Shown here piece after piece: positions 62,527 to 64,000 of a stretch of 64,000 nucleotides of DNA (positions are counted from its first letter, which is position 1; the number at the start of each line of letters is the position of its first letter). The stretch is from JBJEFI01 sp051873875 (lineage in GTDB: Bacteria; Bacillota; Bacilli; Bacillales; Bacillaceae_G), in assembly GCA_051873875.1 (NCBI GenBank), contig JBJEFI010000002.1, positions 10,532 to 74,531 on the forward strand. The letters are read 5' to 3'. Below the pieces are notes generated by a model. That model was not told the origin of the DNA, did no database searches, and saw nothing but the letters and a program-made list of their open reading frames with translations. A program made the position numbers and the translations under genes.

Positions 62527-63504
62527 ATGGCACGTAAAGTATTAGTATTAGGAGAAGTACGTGATGGTGCGTTAAGAAATGTTTCGTTTGAAGCGATTGC
62601 AGCAGCAAAAGTAGTTGCTGAAGGTGGCGAAGTAGTAGCGGCGTTAGTTGGAGAAAATATTTCTTCATTAGCTCAAGAATGTATTCAATACGGTGCAGAT
62701 CGTGTTGTAACAGTAGAAAATAAAGATTTAAAAACATATACACCGGATGGCTATACACAGGCCTTATTAGCAGTTACTGATGAAGTAGAACCTGAAGGAA
62801 TTATCTTCGGTCATACAGCGTTAGGAAAAGATTTAGCACCACGTCTTGCTGCTAAATTAGATAGTGGATTAATTTCCGATGTAACGGCTCTTGAAGTAGC
62901 TGGTGGAAACGTTGTATTTACTCGTCCAATCTATTCTGGTAAAGCATTTGAAAAGAAAATTGTATCAGACGGTGTTATTTTTGCAACAGTACGTCCAAAC
63001 AATATTGAAAAACTTGCTAAAGATGAAAGTAAAACTGGTGAAGTAACAGCTGTTTCTGTTGATATTAAAGATTTACGTACAATTGTGAAAGAAGTTTTAC
63101 GTAAAGCAACACAAGGTGTAGATTTATCAGAAGCAAAAGTAATCGTTGCTGGTGGCCGTGGTGTAAAAAGTGAAGATGGCTTTAAACCTTTACAAGAATT
63201 AGCAGATGTATTAGGTGGAGCGGTAGGTGCTTCTCGTGGTGCATGTGACGCTGAATATTGTGATTATTCATTACAAATTGGTCAAACTGGTAAAGTAGTA
63301 ACACCAGACCTTTATATTGCATGTGGTATTTCAGGGGCAATCCAACATTTAGCTGGTATGTCTAACTCAAAAGTAATCGTTGCAATTAACAAAGATCCAG
63401 AAGCTAACATCTTTAAAGTTGCTGACTATGGCATCGTTGGTGATTTATTTGAAGTAGTACCAATTTTAACAGAAGAATTTAAAAAATTAAACGTTCATGC
63501 ATAA
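62527..63504 (+). CDS. etfA: Electron transfer flavoprotein subunit alpha
   Basis: FAD-carrying subunit of 325 residues. C-terminal FAD domain shows VAGGRGVKSEDGF, GAVGASRGACDAEY, QIGQTGKVVTPDLYIACGISGAIQHLAGM and VADYGIVGDLFEVVP. It lies 27 bases after etfB in one operon. Confidence 0.96.
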   Translation: MARKVLVLGEVRDGALRNVSFEAIAAAKVVAEGGEVVAALVGENISSLAQECIQYGADRVVTVENKDLKTYTPDGYTQALLAVTDEVEPEGIIFGHTALGKDLAPRLAAKLDSGLISDVTALEVAGGNVVFTRPIYSGKAFEKKIVSDGVIFATVRPNNIEKLAKDESKTGEVTAVSVDIKDLRTIVKEVLRKATQGVDLSEAKVIVAGGRGVKSEDGFKPLQELADVLGGAVGASRGACDAEYCDYSLQIGQTGKVVTPDLYIACGISGAIQHLAGMSNSKVIVAINKDPEANIFKVADYGIVGDLFEVVPILTEEFKKLNVHA

Positions 63505-63509
63505 GAATA

Positions 63510-63545
63510 AAAAAGGTATATCGTTTTTTAGATATACCTTTTTAG
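63510..63545 (+). terminator. Terminator after etfBA
   Basis: AAAAAGGTATATC / GATATACCTTTTT (63510-63522 and 63531-63543). Confidence 0.9.
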
Positions 63546-63657
63546 ATGAAAAAAGTGGGGAGATTTTCCATAAAAATAAAGCAGATGCGTTGACGCAAAA
63601 GAACGTTTATGTGCATAATAAGGGCAGTATAGATTTAATAATTAGGAGGTACGATTT

Positions 63658-63978
63658 ATGGCTAATGGAATTATAAATGCAACGACACAAACTTTTGATA
63701 CAGAGATTAGTAAAGGTTTAACACTTGTTGATTTTTGGGCGCCATGGTGTGGGCCTTGTCGCATGATTGCTCCGGTATTAGAAGAGTTAGTTGCTGAAAT
63801 GGGCGATAAAGTAAAGGTTGTAAAAGTTGATGTTGATGATAACCAAGAAATAGCAGTAAAATATGAAGTAATGAGCATTCCAACACTTATCTTATTTAAA
63901 GATGGTGTGCAAGTTGCAAAAACAATGGGCTTCCAACCAAAAGAAGCATTGGTAGAGTTTATTAATAGTCATCAATAA
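63658..63978 (+). CDS. trxA: Thioredoxin
   Basis: A 106-residue protein, disulfide reductase with the active site WCGPC (Cys31, Cys34) and cis-Pro loop SIPTL. It is a complete gene, preceded by TAGGAGGTACGATTT. A probable terminator begins at the window end (AAAAAGGCTATCCTCC) but is cut off. Confidence 0.97.
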   Translation: MANGIINATTQTFDTEISKGLTLVDFWAPWCGPCRMIAPVLEELVAEMGDKVKVVKVDVDDNQEIAVKYEVMSIPTLILFKDGVQVAKTMGFQPKEALVEFINSHQ

Positions 63979-64000
63979 TAAAAAGGCTATCCTCCTATGG

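Noticed and set aside
1..64000. CRISPR arrays, rRNA, tRNA genes
   Set aside because: No regularly spaced repeats, and no cloverleaf or rRNA sequence was recognised.

Overview
The window is a contiguous stretch of chromosome from a low-GC, spore-forming Bacillaceae. Evidence is the gene order (accDA-pfkA-pyk, citZ-icd-mdh, phoPR-polA-mutM-ytaF-coaE-gapB, nrdR-dnaB-dnaI-ytxC-thrS, infC-rpmI-rplT, pheST, rnhC-zapA-polX-mutS2, lcfA-fadR-fadB-etfBA-trxA), which is the classic Bacillus order, plus spore genes (sspI, ytxC, ytaF, ytvI). Several proteins (Mdh, DUF441, DUF3147, the DUF3221/DUF4362 protein) look most like Bacillus cereus-group proteins as I remember them. This points to a relative of that group, but I cannot name a species.

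Layout. 1-5100: acetyl-CoA carboxylase beta/alpha subunits and the two glycolytic control enzymes. 5200-7550: small membrane proteins. 7800-11600: three TCA genes, each with its own signals. 11680-14600: MaoC-like protein and PhoPR. 14600-14760: Pho-box-like repeats and strong terminators where no gene lies. 14866-21018: polA, mutM, ytaF, coaE, gapB, with a short structured repeat element between polA and mutM. 21432-24726: nrdR, dnaB, dnaI. 24780-27150: accessory regulator/acetyltransferase genes and ytxC. 27210-39456: translation genes under a Thr T-box, an L20-type leader and a Phe T-box, interleaved with a membrane protease, a dUTPase, an M42 peptidase, sspI and an rRNA methylase. 39494-48831: accessory region with a PadR cassette, a two-domain secreted protein, an MFS transporter, a Zur-regulated zinc-binding lipoprotein and a three-gene McrBC-like module. 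48950-56066: rnhC (with an altered active site), zapA, cvpA, polX, mutS2, a tiny membrane ORF and dut. 56076-58121: exporter-like, unknown and lipoprotein genes. 58471-end: fatty-acid activation and beta-oxidation with electron-transfer flavoprotein, controlled by FadR, then thioredoxin.

The most interesting items are the three-gene module at 44446-48831 (coiled-coil protein, McrB-like AAA+ ATPase, DUF2357-type nuclease), the RNase HIII whose first catalytic Asp codon reads Tyr and which carries a roughly 100-residue low-complexity linker, tandem Zur boxes before an orphan ZnuA, Pho-box repeats after phoR with no pst operon, a GNAT gene whose ribosome binding site points at an ATA codon, and a 26-codon membrane ORF upstream of dut.

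There are two runs of 100 N. One interrupts phoP, where the true gap should be nearer 240 bases. The other, at 40185-40284, is flanked by an exact 55-base duplication abutting the N run on each side, so it is almost certainly a false gap between overlapping contigs. No rRNA, tRNA, CRISPR array, integrase or transposase gene was seen.
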